A stretch of 64,000 nt of DNA from Planctomycetota bacterium. Its GTDB lineage: Bacteria; Planctomycetota; B15-G4. Shown piece after piece: positions 49,328 through 58,815 of this stretch. The notes beneath the pieces were generated by a model. That model did not search any database and was not told the DNA's origin. It saw only the letters and a program-made list of their open reading frames with translations. Position 1 is the first letter of the stretch. Each line of letters starts with the position of its first letter. The stretch covers positions 642,665-706,664 of the forward strand of contig BQJR01000002.1 in NCBI GenBank assembly GCA_021604805.1. The letters are read 5' to 3'. The translations under genes were made by a program, and so were the position numbers.

Positions 49328-50971
49328 ATGCCTCGCCTCCCACTGGCGCCGCTCGCCGTCCTGATCGTTGGCCTTTGGGCCCTTGGCCCTGCGCTCGACG
49401 GGGGCTTCGTCTACGACGACCACCACTACATCTCGGGAAACCCCGCGGTCGTGGGCGCCGAGCTCGACCTCACAGCCCCGCTGGGCGAGTCGATCCAAGG
49501 GCTCTGGCGACCGCTCAGCGTGCTCAGCTGGCGCTGGCAGTGGGAGGGCCCGCAGACCTCCGCCTGGCGCTACCACCTGGTGGACCTGCTGCTGCATCTG
49601 GGAATCGCGCTGGCAGTGCTGGGGCTCGGTCGCGCCCTCGGACTCTCGAAGCTCGCAGCACTGATCGGGGTGCTGTTCTTCGCAGCGCACCCCGCCCACG
49701 TGGAGGCCGTGGCCTGGGTCAGCCAACGCTCGGAGCTGCTGGCCACGCTCTTCGTGCTGCTCGCCTGGCGCGCACATCTGAGTGAGCGACGCGTGGCGCC
49801 TTGGTTGCTGGCGCTCGCGTTGACCGCCGCCGCGCTCAGCAAGGAGAACGCGCTCGCAGCGCCCGCGCTGTTCGTGGTGGGAGATCTCGCGTTGCGGCGC
49901 AGACCCTTGCCCTGGGGCCGCTGGGCCGTGGCCGCGCTGGTTGTCGCCGGGATGCTGACGCTGCGCTGGCAGCTGCTCGACGAGCCCTTCCCCGCCCACG
50001 GCCCCTTCCGCGACATGAGCCTGGGCGAACGCCTGCCGGTCGCGCTGCAGGTGTTCGGACGCGCACTCAGCACGCTCGTCTGGCCCAGCTCGCTGCGTGT
50101 CGAATATGACCGTGACGAGTTCCTCGGCAGCTCCGCCGACGCGCTGCTCGTGGTCGGGCTCTTCAGCATCGCGCTGCTCGTCGCGGCGTGGCGCCGCCGG
50201 CAACACGTGGCGACCTTGCTCGCGCTCGTGCCCGTCGCGCTCTTCCCGGTGCTGCAGCTCGTGCCCATCGGCGAGCCCTTCGCCGAGCGCTTCCTGTACC
50301 TGCCGTCGATCCCGCTGTGTCTCGCCGCCGGCGCGCTGTTCGCACTCCTCATTCGACGCGAGCAAGCCAGCCCGCGCGGCGTCGGGCTCTCACTGCTCGG
50401 CGTGGTGCTGATCCTGGCGTTGATGATCCCGGCCAGCCGCCACGCCACGCGCGCCTTCCGCAGCGACCTCGCCCTGTGGGCCGTTGCCGCCGCCGAAGCC
50501 CCGCACGTGCCCCTCGCGCGCTACCACCACGGCCAGTTCCTGCACGAAGCGCGCCTGTTCGCCGCCCGCGACACGGACCTGCCGGGCAGCCAAAGTGAAC
50601 TGCGAGCCTCGCTCGAGCTCGACCCCGATCACGCCTACGCCGCCTTCGCGCACCAGTTCCTCGCGCGCAACGCGCTCGGCCTCGAAGGCTTCGATCTGCC
50701 TGACCTGGAGATCGCCGCGCGCCACGCACGCAGCGCCCACGAACTCGCGCCCGAACTCGTGGAGCCGCGCCTGCACCTCGCGGACATCGCGTTGCGAGCG
50801 CCGTCGATCGTGGCGCGCGCGGAGGCCACGTCGGTGCTGCTGCCGCTGCTTTCTGGCGACGGACTCAGCGAGGAACAGGCGCAAGCCGCCGGCGAGCTGT
50901 TCCTTCAGCTGTCTTCGTCTGCGGAGCGCGACGAGGTGTCGACCGGCACGTCATCCGACGAGGGGTCGTAG
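49328..50971 (+). CDS. Multipass TMTC-like membrane protein (GT-C type)
   Basis: 547 residues. First luminal/periplasmic loop has the DD motif FVYDDHHYI used by GT-C enzymes; AAHPAHVEAVAWVSQRSELLATLFVLLAW is the signature of the TMTC/DUF1736 group; ALSKENALAAPALF follows, with about ten TM helices to ~410. The last ~130 residues are soluble with TPR-like helices (LRASLELDPDHAYAAFAHQF). TMTC proteins are O-mannosyltransferases in animals; bacterial members are uncharacterised. Its 3' end overlaps the convergent lipoprotein gene by 67 bp. Confidence 0.82.
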   Translation: MPRLPLAPLAVLIVGLWALGPALDGGFVYDDHHYISGNPAVVGAELDLTAPLGESIQGLWRPLSVLSWRWQWEGPQTSAWRYHLVDLLLHLGIALAVLGLGRALGLSKLAALIGVLFFAAHPAHVEAVAWVSQRSELLATLFVLLAWRAHLSERRVAPWLLALALTAAALSKENALAAPALFVVGDLALRRRPLPWGRWAVAALVVAGMLTLRWQLLDEPFPAHGPFRDMSLGERLPVALQVFGRALSTLVWPSSLRVEYDRDEFLGSSADALLVVGLFSIALLVAAWRRRQHVATLLALVPVALFPVLQLVPIGEPFAERFLYLPSIPLCLAAGALFALLIRREQASPRGVGLSLLGVVLILALMIPASRHATRAFRSDLALWAVAAAEAPHVPLARYHHGQFLHEARLFAARDTDLPGSQSELRASLELDPDHAYAAFAHQFLARNALGLEGFDLPDLEIAARHARSAHELAPELVEPRLHLADIALRAPSIVARAEATSVLLPLLSGDGLSEEQAQAAGELFLQLSSSAERDEVSTGTSSDEGS

Positions 50972-51519
50972 CCGATCAATCCGGCCACGAAGTCGAGCAC
51001 CTCCCAGGGCCGCACCTCGACCTCTGCGCCAGCCAAAAGCAGGTGCGCCCCCACGCCGAAGGACTGCTCCCAGGAATCCGCCTCGCCATGCGGCGTGACG
51101 TAGCCCGCGATCACCTCGCGCTCGATCAGCAGCGGATCGGCGTCGCGGGTGGACCAACCCGGCAACATGTACTCGCTCGACGATTCGAACCACGCGCCGC
51201 CGTAGCGACCGATGGTCCCGAAGAAGAAGCACGGCACAGAGCGCAGCTGACCGTCCTTGGGATGCGGCAGCTCACGCTCGGTGGGACCGCGCCACATGGC
51301 ACCCAGCGCCATGTAACGCGTGGCGCGGGCGTGCACACCGAGGCCCGGCCCCAGCGCGACGCGCACGCCGATCACGTCCATCGCATCGGCGCCGCGCGCT
51401 TCGAGCCAGCCCAGGGCGTCGCGCGGGCCGGCCGAGGACACGCATCCGCCGCTCACACACAGGAGCAGCAGCACTGCCCAGCGGGCGCCGGGACGAAAAG
51501 TCCGTGATCTCGAAAGCAT
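50905..51519 (-). CDS. Small lipoprotein, function unknown
   Basis: 204 residues from ATG 51519; the frame is open upstream but the lipobox (WAVLLLLCVSGGC, Cys ~26) fits this start. The mature part has Gly- and aromatic-rich stretches (FFFGTIGRYGGAWFESSSEYMLPG, SFGVGAHLLLAGAEVEVRPWEVLDFVAGLIGYDP) that could be beta strands of a small outer-membrane or periplasmic protein. I do not recognise a family. Its last 67 bp are antisense to the end of the TMTC-like gene. Confidence 0.65.
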   Translation of the reverse strand: MLSRSRTFRPGARWAVLLLLCVSGGCVSSAGPRDALGWLEARGADAMDVIGVRVALGPGLGVHARATRYMALGAMWRGPTERELPHPKDGQLRSVPCFFFGTIGRYGGAWFESSSEYMLPGWSTRDADPLLIEREVIAGYVTPHGEADSWEQSFGVGAHLLLAGAEVEVRPWEVLDFVAGLIGYDPSSDDVPVDTSSRSADEDS

Positions 51520-51582
51520 GCGCCCATGGTGACACCGAAAAGCGGCGTGTGGAAGCGCCGCGCGAAGCTCGTCGCGCGGCGG

Positions 51583-51588
51583 TAGACT
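51583..51588 (+). promoter_or_regulatory. TAGACT -10 box, 7 nt before the second glycan operon
   Basis: TAGACT (51583-51588), GACCCGC, GTG 51596. The first gene of a seven-gene operon thus appears to be translated from a leaderless mRNA. Confidence 0.5.
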
Positions 51589-51595
51589 GACCCGC

Positions 51596-52582
51596 GTGTC
51601 CGCCGTCGTCGTGATCATCGTGAACTACGACAGCGGTGAGTACCTCGCGCCTTGTCTGGCGTCAGTGCTCGCCCAGGAGCCTCCAGCCGCGCGCGTGATC
51701 GTGGTGGACAACGCCTCGCCGCAGCCGCCGTCTGCCGAAGAACTGCCCTCAGGCGTGGAGTTCTTGCGACGACCGCGCAACGGCGGCTTCGCTGCCGCCG
51801 TGCTCACCGGCCTGGCGCACAGCACCGAGCCCTTCGTGCTCACGCTGAACCCCGACACCGAACTGCAACCAGGTTGCCTGCGCGCCGCGCTGCGCCCCTT
51901 CGAGAGCGACGCCGCCGTGGGCAGCGTGGCGCCGCTCGTGCTGCAGAGCGCCGCCCCCGAGCGCATCGACGCGCGCGGCCTCGGCCTCAACCGTCACTTC
52001 GGAGCGCTCAACTGGGATCACGGCGACGCCGCCAGCGAGCCCGGGCCGAGCGAAGTGCTGGGCCCGCTCGGCGGCGCCGCGCTGTGGCGTCGCTCGGCAC
52101 TCGAACGCGCGGGCGGCTTCGACCCCTTTCACTTCCTCTACTGGGAAGACACCGACCTCTCGCTGCGCTTGCTGCGCGCCGGCTACCGCTGCGCCTGCGC
52201 TCCCGAGGCGCGCGTGTTGCACGCCGGCAGCGGCACCGTGGGTCGCGACTCAGCGCTCAACGCCTTCTGCATGGTGCGCAATCAGTGGTCGGCGCTGATG
52301 CTCGGCCTGCCTTGGTCGACGATCCTGTCGCACCCGGTACGTTTCAAACTCGCGCCGCTGCGTACGGCCGCGCTCTACGCCCGTCGCGGGCGCGGCTTCG
52401 TGGCCTTCCTGGGCCTGCTCGCCGGCGCGCTGCGGGTGCCGGTGGCGTTTCTCAGACGACGTCGCCTCAAGCCACGGCCCGGCTACGACACGCGCAAGAC
52501 CGCCGGCCGCTTGCAAGCGCTCGTCGACGCGGCCGAGGCCTCCCGCACGCGCATGAAACTCCGCGACGAGCGCGCGCCGTGA
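51596..52582 (+). CDS. GT2 glycosyltransferase
   Basis: 328 residues from GTG 51596. VVVIIVNYDSGEYLAPCL, RVIVVDNASPQP, NGGFAAAV, LTLNPDTEL (DxD region), GAALWRRSALERAGGFD and FLYWEDTDLSLRLLRAGYR: the WbbL/rhamnosyltransferase-type GT-A plan. First gene of the plus-strand glycan operon; its stop overlaps the next start (GTGA). Confidence 0.9.
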   Translation: MSAVVVIIVNYDSGEYLAPCLASVLAQEPPAARVIVVDNASPQPPSAEELPSGVEFLRRPRNGGFAAAVLTGLAHSTEPFVLTLNPDTELQPGCLRAALRPFESDAAVGSVAPLVLQSAAPERIDARGLGLNRHFGALNWDHGDAASEPGPSEVLGPLGGAALWRRSALERAGGFDPFHFLYWEDTDLSLRLLRAGYRCACAPEARVLHAGSGTVGRDSALNAFCMVRNQWSALMLGLPWSTILSHPVRFKLAPLRTAALYARRGRGFVAFLGLLAGALRVPVAFLRRRRLKPRPGYDTRKTAGRLQALVDAAEASRTRMKLRDERAP

Positions 52583-53877
52583 AGATCCTGCAAGTCGCCA
52601 CGTACACCTACCCCGACCACCCCGGTGGCGCCGAGCGCGTGATCGCCGAGGTCTGCCGCGGCTTGGCGGAGCGCGGACACCACGTCGAACTCGTCACCGG
52701 GAAGCTCGCTCGCACGAGCCCTGCGAACACGGGCCACGCCGCCGACACGCCCGGCGCAGGCGATCGAGCACCCAGCCACGCAACGCCGCTCACGAGCACC
52801 GAGCAACACGGCCGCTTGACGATCCACCGCTACGCCCTGCAGCCCGGCGCCATCTGGCGCAGCGCGCGCGCCGGCGTGCACGCCGCCTTGCGCGCCGGCG
52901 TCGGCGCCTCCGCACAAGTGTTGCACGTGCACCAGATCGCGTCGGCGCTCCCCGCTCTGCGCGCCGCGCGCGCGCTCGAGAAACAACGCGGCGCGCGACT
53001 CCCGCGCCTGCTCAGTTTCTACGCGCCCTACCACCTCGAACACCTGGCTCGGCATCGCGACGGTCGAGAAGCGGGTCGCGTGAGTTGGCGCGCGCGCGCC
53101 AGCGGCTTCGCGTTGCGCCAAGCCGACCGTCGCGTGTTGCGCGCCGCCGACGGCGTGCTGGCGCTCTCCGAGTACTCGCGCAGGCAGATCGCCGCGCTGT
53201 CGTCGAGCGCGCTCGCACGCACCTCGCTGAGCACAGGCGGCGTGGATCTCGAGAACTTCCGCCCCGCTCTCGACGACGCCGAACGCGCCGCAGCCCGCGC
53301 CCATTTCGGCCTGCCCGCGAGCGGCCCGCTGATCCTGAGCGTGCGTCGTCAGGTGCCGCGCATGGGCCTCGCCGATCTGCTCGACGCCCTGGCGCGCCTG
53401 CACGCACTCGGCTGCCCCGCGCAGCTGGCCCTCGCCGGCGACGGCCCCGAGCGTGCGCCGCTGGAAGCCCGCTCGCGCGAACTCGGACTGGAGCGCGCCG
53501 TGAACTTCCTCGGCCGAGTGGCCGATGAGGACCTTCCATGCCTCTACCGAGCCGCCAACCTCTTCGCGCTGCCCACTCGCGGGCTGGAGGGCTTCGGTCT
53601 GGTCAGCGCCGAGGCGCTCGCCAGCGGCTTGCCCGTGGTGGCCACGCAGGTCGGCGCCACGCCCGAGGTCTTGGCGGACCTCGACTGCGCCACGTTGGTG
53701 CCGCCCGAGAATCCGAGCGCTCTGGCCGACGCGCTGGCGAGCTGGCTGCAGGACCCCGAAGCCTGCACGCGCGCGAGCGAGCGCGCACGTCAACACGCGC
53801 TCGAACGGCTCGGCTGGGAACACCATGTGGATCACGTGGAAGCAGCCTGCCGCGCGCTGAGCGAGGCGCGCGCGTGA
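52579..53877 (+). CDS. GT4 glycosyltransferase
   Basis: 432 residues from GTG 52579. GT-B: PGGAERVIAEVCRGLAERGHHVELVTG in the N-lobe, SEYSRRQIAA, STGGVDLENFRP and, in the donor lobe, LSVRRQVPRMGLADLLDAL and the EX7E site in LEGFGLVSAEALASGLPVVAT. A low-complexity insert (residues ~50-75) follows the first strand-helix unit. Coupled on both sides by GTGA overlaps. Confidence 0.9.
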   Translation: MKILQVATYTYPDHPGGAERVIAEVCRGLAERGHHVELVTGKLARTSPANTGHAADTPGAGDRAPSHATPLTSTEQHGRLTIHRYALQPGAIWRSARAGVHAALRAGVGASAQVLHVHQIASALPALRAARALEKQRGARLPRLLSFYAPYHLEHLARHRDGREAGRVSWRARASGFALRQADRRVLRAADGVLALSEYSRRQIAALSSSALARTSLSTGGVDLENFRPALDDAERAAARAHFGLPASGPLILSVRRQVPRMGLADLLDALARLHALGCPAQLALAGDGPERAPLEARSRELGLERAVNFLGRVADEDLPCLYRAANLFALPTRGLEGFGLVSAEALASGLPVVATQVGATPEVLADLDCATLVPPENPSALADALASWLQDPEACTRASERARQHALERLGWEHHVDHVEAACRALSEARA

Positions 53878-55025
53878 AGCTCGTCTCGCTCACCCGCACC
53901 ACGCGGCTCGGGCCCTCCACGCGCTACCGCGTGGAACAGTACCGGCAGGCGCTCGCCGCCGACGGCGTGGAGCTGCACACCTTCCCGCTCTTCGACGCCG
54001 ACTGGTTCGCGATCCTCGAACAACCCGCGAGCCCGCTGCGCAGCCTGCGCAAGGCCGCCTACAGCTTGCGAAGACTCTTCGCGCGCCTGCGCCAACTGCG
54101 CGCCGCCAAGCGCTCCGGCGCCGACCTGATCCACGTGGAGCAGCAACTCTTCCCCTACCTGCCCGCGTGGATCGAAGCCGCACTCTGGCCGCGCGACACC
54201 CCCACGCTGCTCGAGTTCGACGACGCGATCTACCTCACCTTCGCGCATCGCAAGAAGCTGCAACGCCTCTGCGCTCTGGCCGACGGCGTGATCGTGGGCA
54301 ACGACACCCTCGCCGACTTCGCGCGTCCGTGGGCGCAACACGTGCACGTGATTCCCACCACGCTCGACCTCTCGCGCTACGCCGCCGCGCTCGACATGCA
54401 ACGCGCACGCCGCGCCGAACACGCCCAAACCGGACCGCTGCGCGTGGCCTGGATCGGCCTGCGCTACAACTTTGCGTACCTCGCCGAACTCGCCGCGCCG
54501 CTGGCCGAACTGTGCCGCGCGCATCCCGGCAGCGAGCTCGTCGTGATCAGTTCGGCACTCCCCGATGCCGCGCTCTTCCCCGGCGTCCCGCTCGAGCTGG
54601 AACCGTGGAGTGAGCACGCCGAAGCCGAAGCCCTCGCCCGCTGCGACGTGTGCGTCATGCCGCTCCCCGACACCGAGTGGGCGCGCGGCAAGTGTGCGCT
54701 CAAGTTGCTGCAAGGCATGGCCGCCGGGCTCCCGGTGATCGCCTCGCCCGTGGGGGTGAACACCCACATCATCGAGTCGGGGCGCAACGGCCTGCTCGCC
54801 AGCGCCCCTTCCGACTGGTCCGAGGCTCTGCTCGCCCTGGCGGCCGACCCCGAGCTGCGCACGCGTCTCGGCGAGGCCGGTCGGGAGCGCGTCGAGGCGG
54901 AATTCACGCTGGAGGGGGGCGCGCGTCAGCTGCATTCCGCGTATCGTCAGACGCTCTCGGGCGCTGCGAAGGGAGTGTCGCAGCCCGTCTCTCCCCCCGG
55001 CGCCAAGCGCACTCCACCCGCATGA
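53874..55025 (+). CDS. GT4-like glycosyltransferase
   Basis: 383 residues from GTG 53874. Short N-lobe (RTTRLGPSTRYRVEQYRQAL, HVEQQLFPYLPAW, LLEFDDAIYLTFAHRKKL) and GT4 donor lobe LRVAWIGLRYNFAYL, VCVMPLPDTEWARGKCALKLLQGMAAGLPVIASPVGVN. DDAIYLTF is common in transferases next to WecA-like genes. ATGA overlap with the following gene. Confidence 0.88.
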   Translation: MKLVSLTRTTRLGPSTRYRVEQYRQALAADGVELHTFPLFDADWFAILEQPASPLRSLRKAAYSLRRLFARLRQLRAAKRSGADLIHVEQQLFPYLPAWIEAALWPRDTPTLLEFDDAIYLTFAHRKKLQRLCALADGVIVGNDTLADFARPWAQHVHVIPTTLDLSRYAAALDMQRARRAEHAQTGPLRVAWIGLRYNFAYLAELAAPLAELCRAHPGSELVVISSALPDAALFPGVPLELEPWSEHAEAEALARCDVCVMPLPDTEWARGKCALKLLQGMAAGLPVIASPVGVNTHIIESGRNGLLASAPSDWSEALLALAADPELRTRLGEAGRERVEAEFTLEGGARQLHSAYRQTLSGAAKGVSQPVSPPGAKRTPPA

Positions 55026-56122
55026 GTTCCCACTGGGTCACCAACGCCCTCTGGTACGCCCTGGCCTTCTCCACGGCCTTGGGCCTGGCGCTGTATGTCA
55101 CGCCGCTCACGATCCGGCTGGCGCGCAAGTTCGGCATCGTGGATGCGCCCGACGGCAACCTGAAGCAACACGCGCGCCCCACGCCGTACCTCGGCGGGCT
55201 GGCCGTGGCCTCGGCCTTCGTGATCACCTTCGGCCTGCTCAGCAGCGCGGGCGACGGCACCTACGACCAAGGCATGGGCATCCTCGCCTCCGGCTTCATG
55301 GTGCTCCTGCTCGGCCTCTACGACGACCTCGTCGACCTGGGTCCGGGCGTGAAGTTCATGGGCCAGGCGCTCGCCGCCGTGGTGCTCTACAAGGCCGGCG
55401 TCCAGACCGCCATCGCCGACCTGCCCGAGTGGGCCAACCTCGCGCTCACCGTGCTCTGGGTCACGGGCGTGGCCAACGCCTTCAACCTGATCGACATCCT
55501 CGACGGTCTCGCCACCGGCACCGCGCTGGTCGCCACGCTGTTCCTGTTCGTGATCGCCGTGCGCGTCGAAGACGCCCAACTCGTGCCCTTCATGGCGATC
55601 ACGATGGCCGGCGCGCTGGCGGGCTTCCTGCGCTTCAACTGGCGCCCGGCGCGCATCTTCCTGGGCGACACTGGCAGCTTGTTCGTGGGCTTCATGCTCG
55701 GCGCGTTGAGCATGCTCGTGTCGTACTCGGAAGTGAACCGCGGAGCGATCGTCGCGCCGCTCGTGCTCTTCGCCGTGCCGCTCTTCGAGACCGTGTTCGT
55801 GGTGTCGGCGCGCACGCGGCGCGGCCTCGCGCCCTTCCGCGGCTCCCCGCACCACTTCCCGCTGCGCCTGATCCAACTGGGCCTGCCCACGGTCGTGGTC
55901 GTGCGCTGCATCCTCGCGGCCGCCGTCGCCCTGGGACTGCTCACGCTGGCGCTCGTGTTCGGTCCTGAGCAGGCGCCGCTGTGGGTGCTCAGCGGCGTGG
56001 GACTGAGCGGCCTGCTCGCAGCCTGGATGTTCGCGCGCCTGCCTGCGCCCGGCGACCCGCAACGGCATCGCAACGGGAGCGACAGTCGCGCTCAGGCCGA
56101 GTCTTCGGAGTCGACGCTGTGA
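55022..56122 (+). CDS. WecA/TagO-type undecaprenyl-phosphate sugar-1-phosphate transferase
   Basis: 366 residues, about eleven TM helices. Motifs: GLYDDLVDLGP with D101-D102, NAFNLIDILDGLA with D158 and D161, FLGDTGSLFVGF, and HHFPLRL near the end, all characteristic of the PNPT superfamily that moves GlcNAc-1-P (or a relative) onto undecaprenyl phosphate. It should start glycan assembly for this operon. It lacks the extended UDP-MurNAc-pentapeptide segment, so it is not MraY. Confidence 0.92.
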   Translation: MSSHWVTNALWYALAFSTALGLALYVTPLTIRLARKFGIVDAPDGNLKQHARPTPYLGGLAVASAFVITFGLLSSAGDGTYDQGMGILASGFMVLLLGLYDDLVDLGPGVKFMGQALAAVVLYKAGVQTAIADLPEWANLALTVLWVTGVANAFNLIDILDGLATGTALVATLFLFVIAVRVEDAQLVPFMAITMAGALAGFLRFNWRPARIFLGDTGSLFVGFMLGALSMLVSYSEVNRGAIVAPLVLFAVPLFETVFVVSARTRRGLAPFRGSPHHFPLRLIQLGLPTVVVVRCILAAAVALGLLTLALVFGPEQAPLWVLSGVGLSGLLAAWMFARLPAPGDPQRHRNGSDSRAQAESSESTL

Positions 56123-57402
56123 GTGCGGCAGGCTCGGTGAGCAGCGACATCCCGCTCGAGGAACCCAGCTGGCTCTACGCCGCCACAGGTGAGCCCGCGC
56201 TCACCCAGGAGCGCGCCGCCAACTTCCTGGGCGAGCTCGACGAAGAAGACTTCTCGATCTTCGTGCTCGCCTACGGCCTCGGCATGCGCTTCGGCGGTGT
56301 GGCGCGCACGCTGCGGCTCGACCCGGCGCTCGTTGTCTGGCGCCTGCGCCGTTCGCTCGAGCGTTGGCGTCGCAACGGCTCGCAGGACGACTCGCCACGC
56401 GCGCTCGAGTCGGGCGTCACGGAGTTGCTGCGCACGCCGAACTCGAACGCGCCCGCGCCGCCACGCGAGCTGCCGTCCTGGAACGCGCGCGATCTCGTGG
56501 AAGAGCTCACCGAGAAGGTCCGCGAACGTCTCAGCGACCAGCTCGAAGCGCCCACGAGCACGCCCACCATCCGGCCGGGCGTGGGCATCGGCCTCGCCGT
56601 GGTGATCCTGCTCGGCGCGCTGGCCCTCGGTGTGTTCGGTGCGCTGCGCGACGAGTCGCCGCTGCGCGAGGGCCGCCGCCTGATGTCGCAGCGCAAGTAC
56701 GGCGAGGCGCGCGCGGCCTTCGTGCGGCTGGGAAGCTCCGTCGAAGGGCGCAAGCGCGTGGCGCTGTGCTTCATCGGTGAGGGCGAGTTCGAGCGCGCCT
56801 TCGAGCTCTTCGGCGAGGTCGACGTGCTGGCCAGCTTGGGACAGTTCGCGCCGCACGACCGCCCCGTCGCGCCGGAACCGGGGCTCGGCAGCGGCGCGGC
56901 GTTGCTGCCTCGCGGAAAACTGCGCAACCCGCGCCCGCGCTTCATCATCGCCGGACATTCGAGCGGCGAGCTGCGTCTCACCTCACCCGACGGCACGCCG
57001 CGCAGCTTCCATTTCGACAGCGAGAGCAGCACGGCGCTCGAGGGCGAACCCACGATCTATCGCGTGAACTACCCGCGCGACTGGTCCGAGCCCCTGGCGG
57101 CCGGCGACTACGAATGGGAACTCGTGGGAGAGCCCAGCAGCCGCGCCCGCTTCCACCTGATCTCGAGCCAACGTCGAGTGAGCATCGCCTCACACTTCGA
57201 CTCGCACCTGCCGAGCGAACTGGCCGGCGCGCCGTCGCGCTTCCTCAAGGCCCAGTTCTTCCTGAACCAGGGATTGCTCACCCACGCCGCCGAGGAACTC
57301 GCTGGCCTGACGCGCGCCTTTCCCAGCGCGAGCTACCCCGCCGAGCGTCTCGCCGATGTCTGCGCGGCGCTTGGTGTCGACCCTTCGGCCTTCGCGCGGT
57401 AG
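56119..57402 (+). CDS. Membrane-tethered helix-turn-helix protein with TPR-like tail
   Basis: 427 residues from GTG 56119. Residues ~40-90 (DEEDFSIFVLAYGLGMRFGG then VARTLRLDPALVVWRLRRSLERW) have the helix pattern of sigma-factor region 4: dE-L--GLg---VA--L-l----V--RL-R-l. One TM helix at ~152-175. The C-terminal half holds short TPR-like segments (GEARAAFVRLG, ERAFELFGEVD) and a beta-rich domain ending in another helix pair. It lacks sigma region 2. A DNA-binding role for a membrane protein inside a glycan operon is inference; it could also be a scaffold. Confidence 0.7.
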   Translation: MSAAGSVSSDIPLEEPSWLYAATGEPALTQERAANFLGELDEEDFSIFVLAYGLGMRFGGVARTLRLDPALVVWRLRRSLERWRRNGSQDDSPRALESGVTELLRTPNSNAPAPPRELPSWNARDLVEELTEKVRERLSDQLEAPTSTPTIRPGVGIGLAVVILLGALALGVFGALRDESPLREGRRLMSQRKYGEARAAFVRLGSSVEGRKRVALCFIGEGEFERAFELFGEVDVLASLGQFAPHDRPVAPEPGLGSGAALLPRGKLRNPRPRFIIAGHSSGELRLTSPDGTPRSFHFDSESSTALEGEPTIYRVNYPRDWSEPLAAGDYEWELVGEPSSRARFHLISSQRRVSIASHFDSHLPSELAGAPSRFLKAQFFLNQGLLTHAAEELAGLTRAFPSASYPAERLADVCAALGVDPSAFAR

Positions 57403-57444
57403 CCTCCCCCGCTCCACCGGCCCGCTGAACGGAGCCCCTGAGCC

Positions 57445-58815
57445 ATGGTCGTCATCCTGGGAGCTGGCCTCGCAGGCCTCTCCGCCGCGCATCACCTCGC
57501 CGAGGCCGACTGCGTGGTGCTCGAACGTGAAGCCCACGTGGGCGGCCTGTGCCGCTCCTTCCGCGAGCAAGGCTTCACCTTCGATCACACCGGGCACCTC
57601 ATGCATCTGCGTGATCCCGAGGTGCGCGCCTGGGTCGAGCAACTGCTTCCCGACGGTTGGGCGCAGCTGCAACGCTCGGCCTGGATCCACAGCCACGGCG
57701 CGCTCACGCCCTACCCCTTCCAGGCGAACACGGCGGGCCTCCCGCTCGAGGTGCGCCTCGAATGCCTGATGGGTTTCGTGGAGAGCCTGGCGACGCGTTC
57801 CGAGCGCGCCCCCACCGTTCCCGACGCGCAGGTCGTCGACCCGCGCTGGCCCTTCCTCAAGGTCGCGCCGCCCCCCGCCGCCGACGAACCCACTTTCCAC
57901 GACTGGATCCTGCGCACCTTCGGCGCCGGCTTCGCGCGCCACTTCTTCGAGCCCTACAACACCAAGCTCTGGCGTCGCGACCTGCGCGAAGTCACGGGCG
58001 ACTGGGTGAGTTGGTCGATCCCGCGCCCCGAGTTGGGCGACGTGTTGCGCGGCGCGCTCACCGTCAACGAGAAGCCCTTCGGCTACAACCCCGAGTTCCT
58101 CTACCCGCGCGCAGGCGGCATCGACCACTTGCCGCGCGCGCTGGCCGACAGCCTGGCGCCGGGCGTGGTGCGCACGAACTGTGAGGTCGTGGCGCTGAAC
58201 GCGAGCGCGCGCGAAGTGCAGCTCGCCGACGGCAGCAGCGAACGCGGCGAGTTGATCTTGTCGAGCTTGCCGCTGCACACCTTGGCGCGTCTCACGAGTG
58301 ATCTGCCCGACGACCTGCGCGCAGAACTCGGCGCGCTCGACGCCATCTCGATCCGCGCGATCAACCTCGGCGTGCGCGGCGCGCCCACCAGCGACGCGCA
58401 GTGGATCTACGTGCCCGACCACGCGCATCCCTTCCACCGCGTGGGCTTGCCCGCCGCGCTCACGCCCGCGATGGCGCCCGACGGCCACCATTCACTCGTG
58501 GCCGAGATCGCCTTCCACGCCAGCGACGACCCCGGCCTCGACGCGCACCGACAAGCCACGCACGACAGCCTGCGCGCGCTCGACCTGCTCACCAGCGATC
58601 ACGAAGTCGTGCTCGAACACAGCGTCGACATCCCCACGGCCTACGTGGTCTTCGACGCCGCGCGACGTCGCCTGCTCCCGCGCCTGCTGCGCTTCTTCCT
58701 CGAGCACGACGTGGTGCCCATGGGCCGCTACGGTTCGTGGGATTACCTCGCCATGGAAGACAGCTTGCTGCACGGGCGCGAGGCGGCGCGTCGCATCCTG
58801 CAGGAGCGATCGTGA
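57445..58815 (+). CDS. FAD-dependent oxidoreductase, paralogue of the 41267 gene
   Basis: 456 residues. VVILGAGLAGLSAAHHL (GxGxxG), EREAHVGGLCRS, FDHTGHLMHL; mid motif TFHDWILRTFGAGFARHFFEPYNTKLWRRDLREV matches the 41267 gene. The C-terminal half has MGRYGSWDYLAMEDSLLHG. The protein is soluble; substrate unknown. It is separated by 42 bp from the HTH gene and overlaps the last GT4 gene by 4 bp. Confidence 0.83.
   Translation: MVVILGAGLAGLSAAHHLAEADCVVLEREAHVGGLCRSFREQGFTFDHTGHLMHLRDPEVRAWVEQLLPDGWAQLQRSAWIHSHGALTPYPFQANTAGLPLEVRLECLMGFVESLATRSERAPTVPDAQVVDPRWPFLKVAPPPAADEPTFHDWILRTFGAGFARHFFEPYNTKLWRRDLREVTGDWVSWSIPRPELGDVLRGALTVNEKPFGYNPEFLYPRAGGIDHLPRALADSLAPGVVRTNCEVVALNASAREVQLADGSSERGELILSSLPLHTLARLTSDLPDDLRAELGALDAISIRAINLGVRGAPTSDAQWIYVPDHAHPFHRVGLPAALTPAMAPDGHHSLVAEIAFHASDDPGLDAHRQATHDSLRALDLLTSDHEVVLEHSVDIPTAYVVFDAARRRLLPRLLRFFLEHDVVPMGRYGSWDYLAMEDSLLHGREAARRILQERS

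Noticed and set aside
53538..55025. Longer versions of the GT4, WecA-like and HTH frames (also near 54650 and 55981)
   Set aside because: The upstream parts are wrong-frame shadows of the preceding genes; NTGA overlaps give natural starts.
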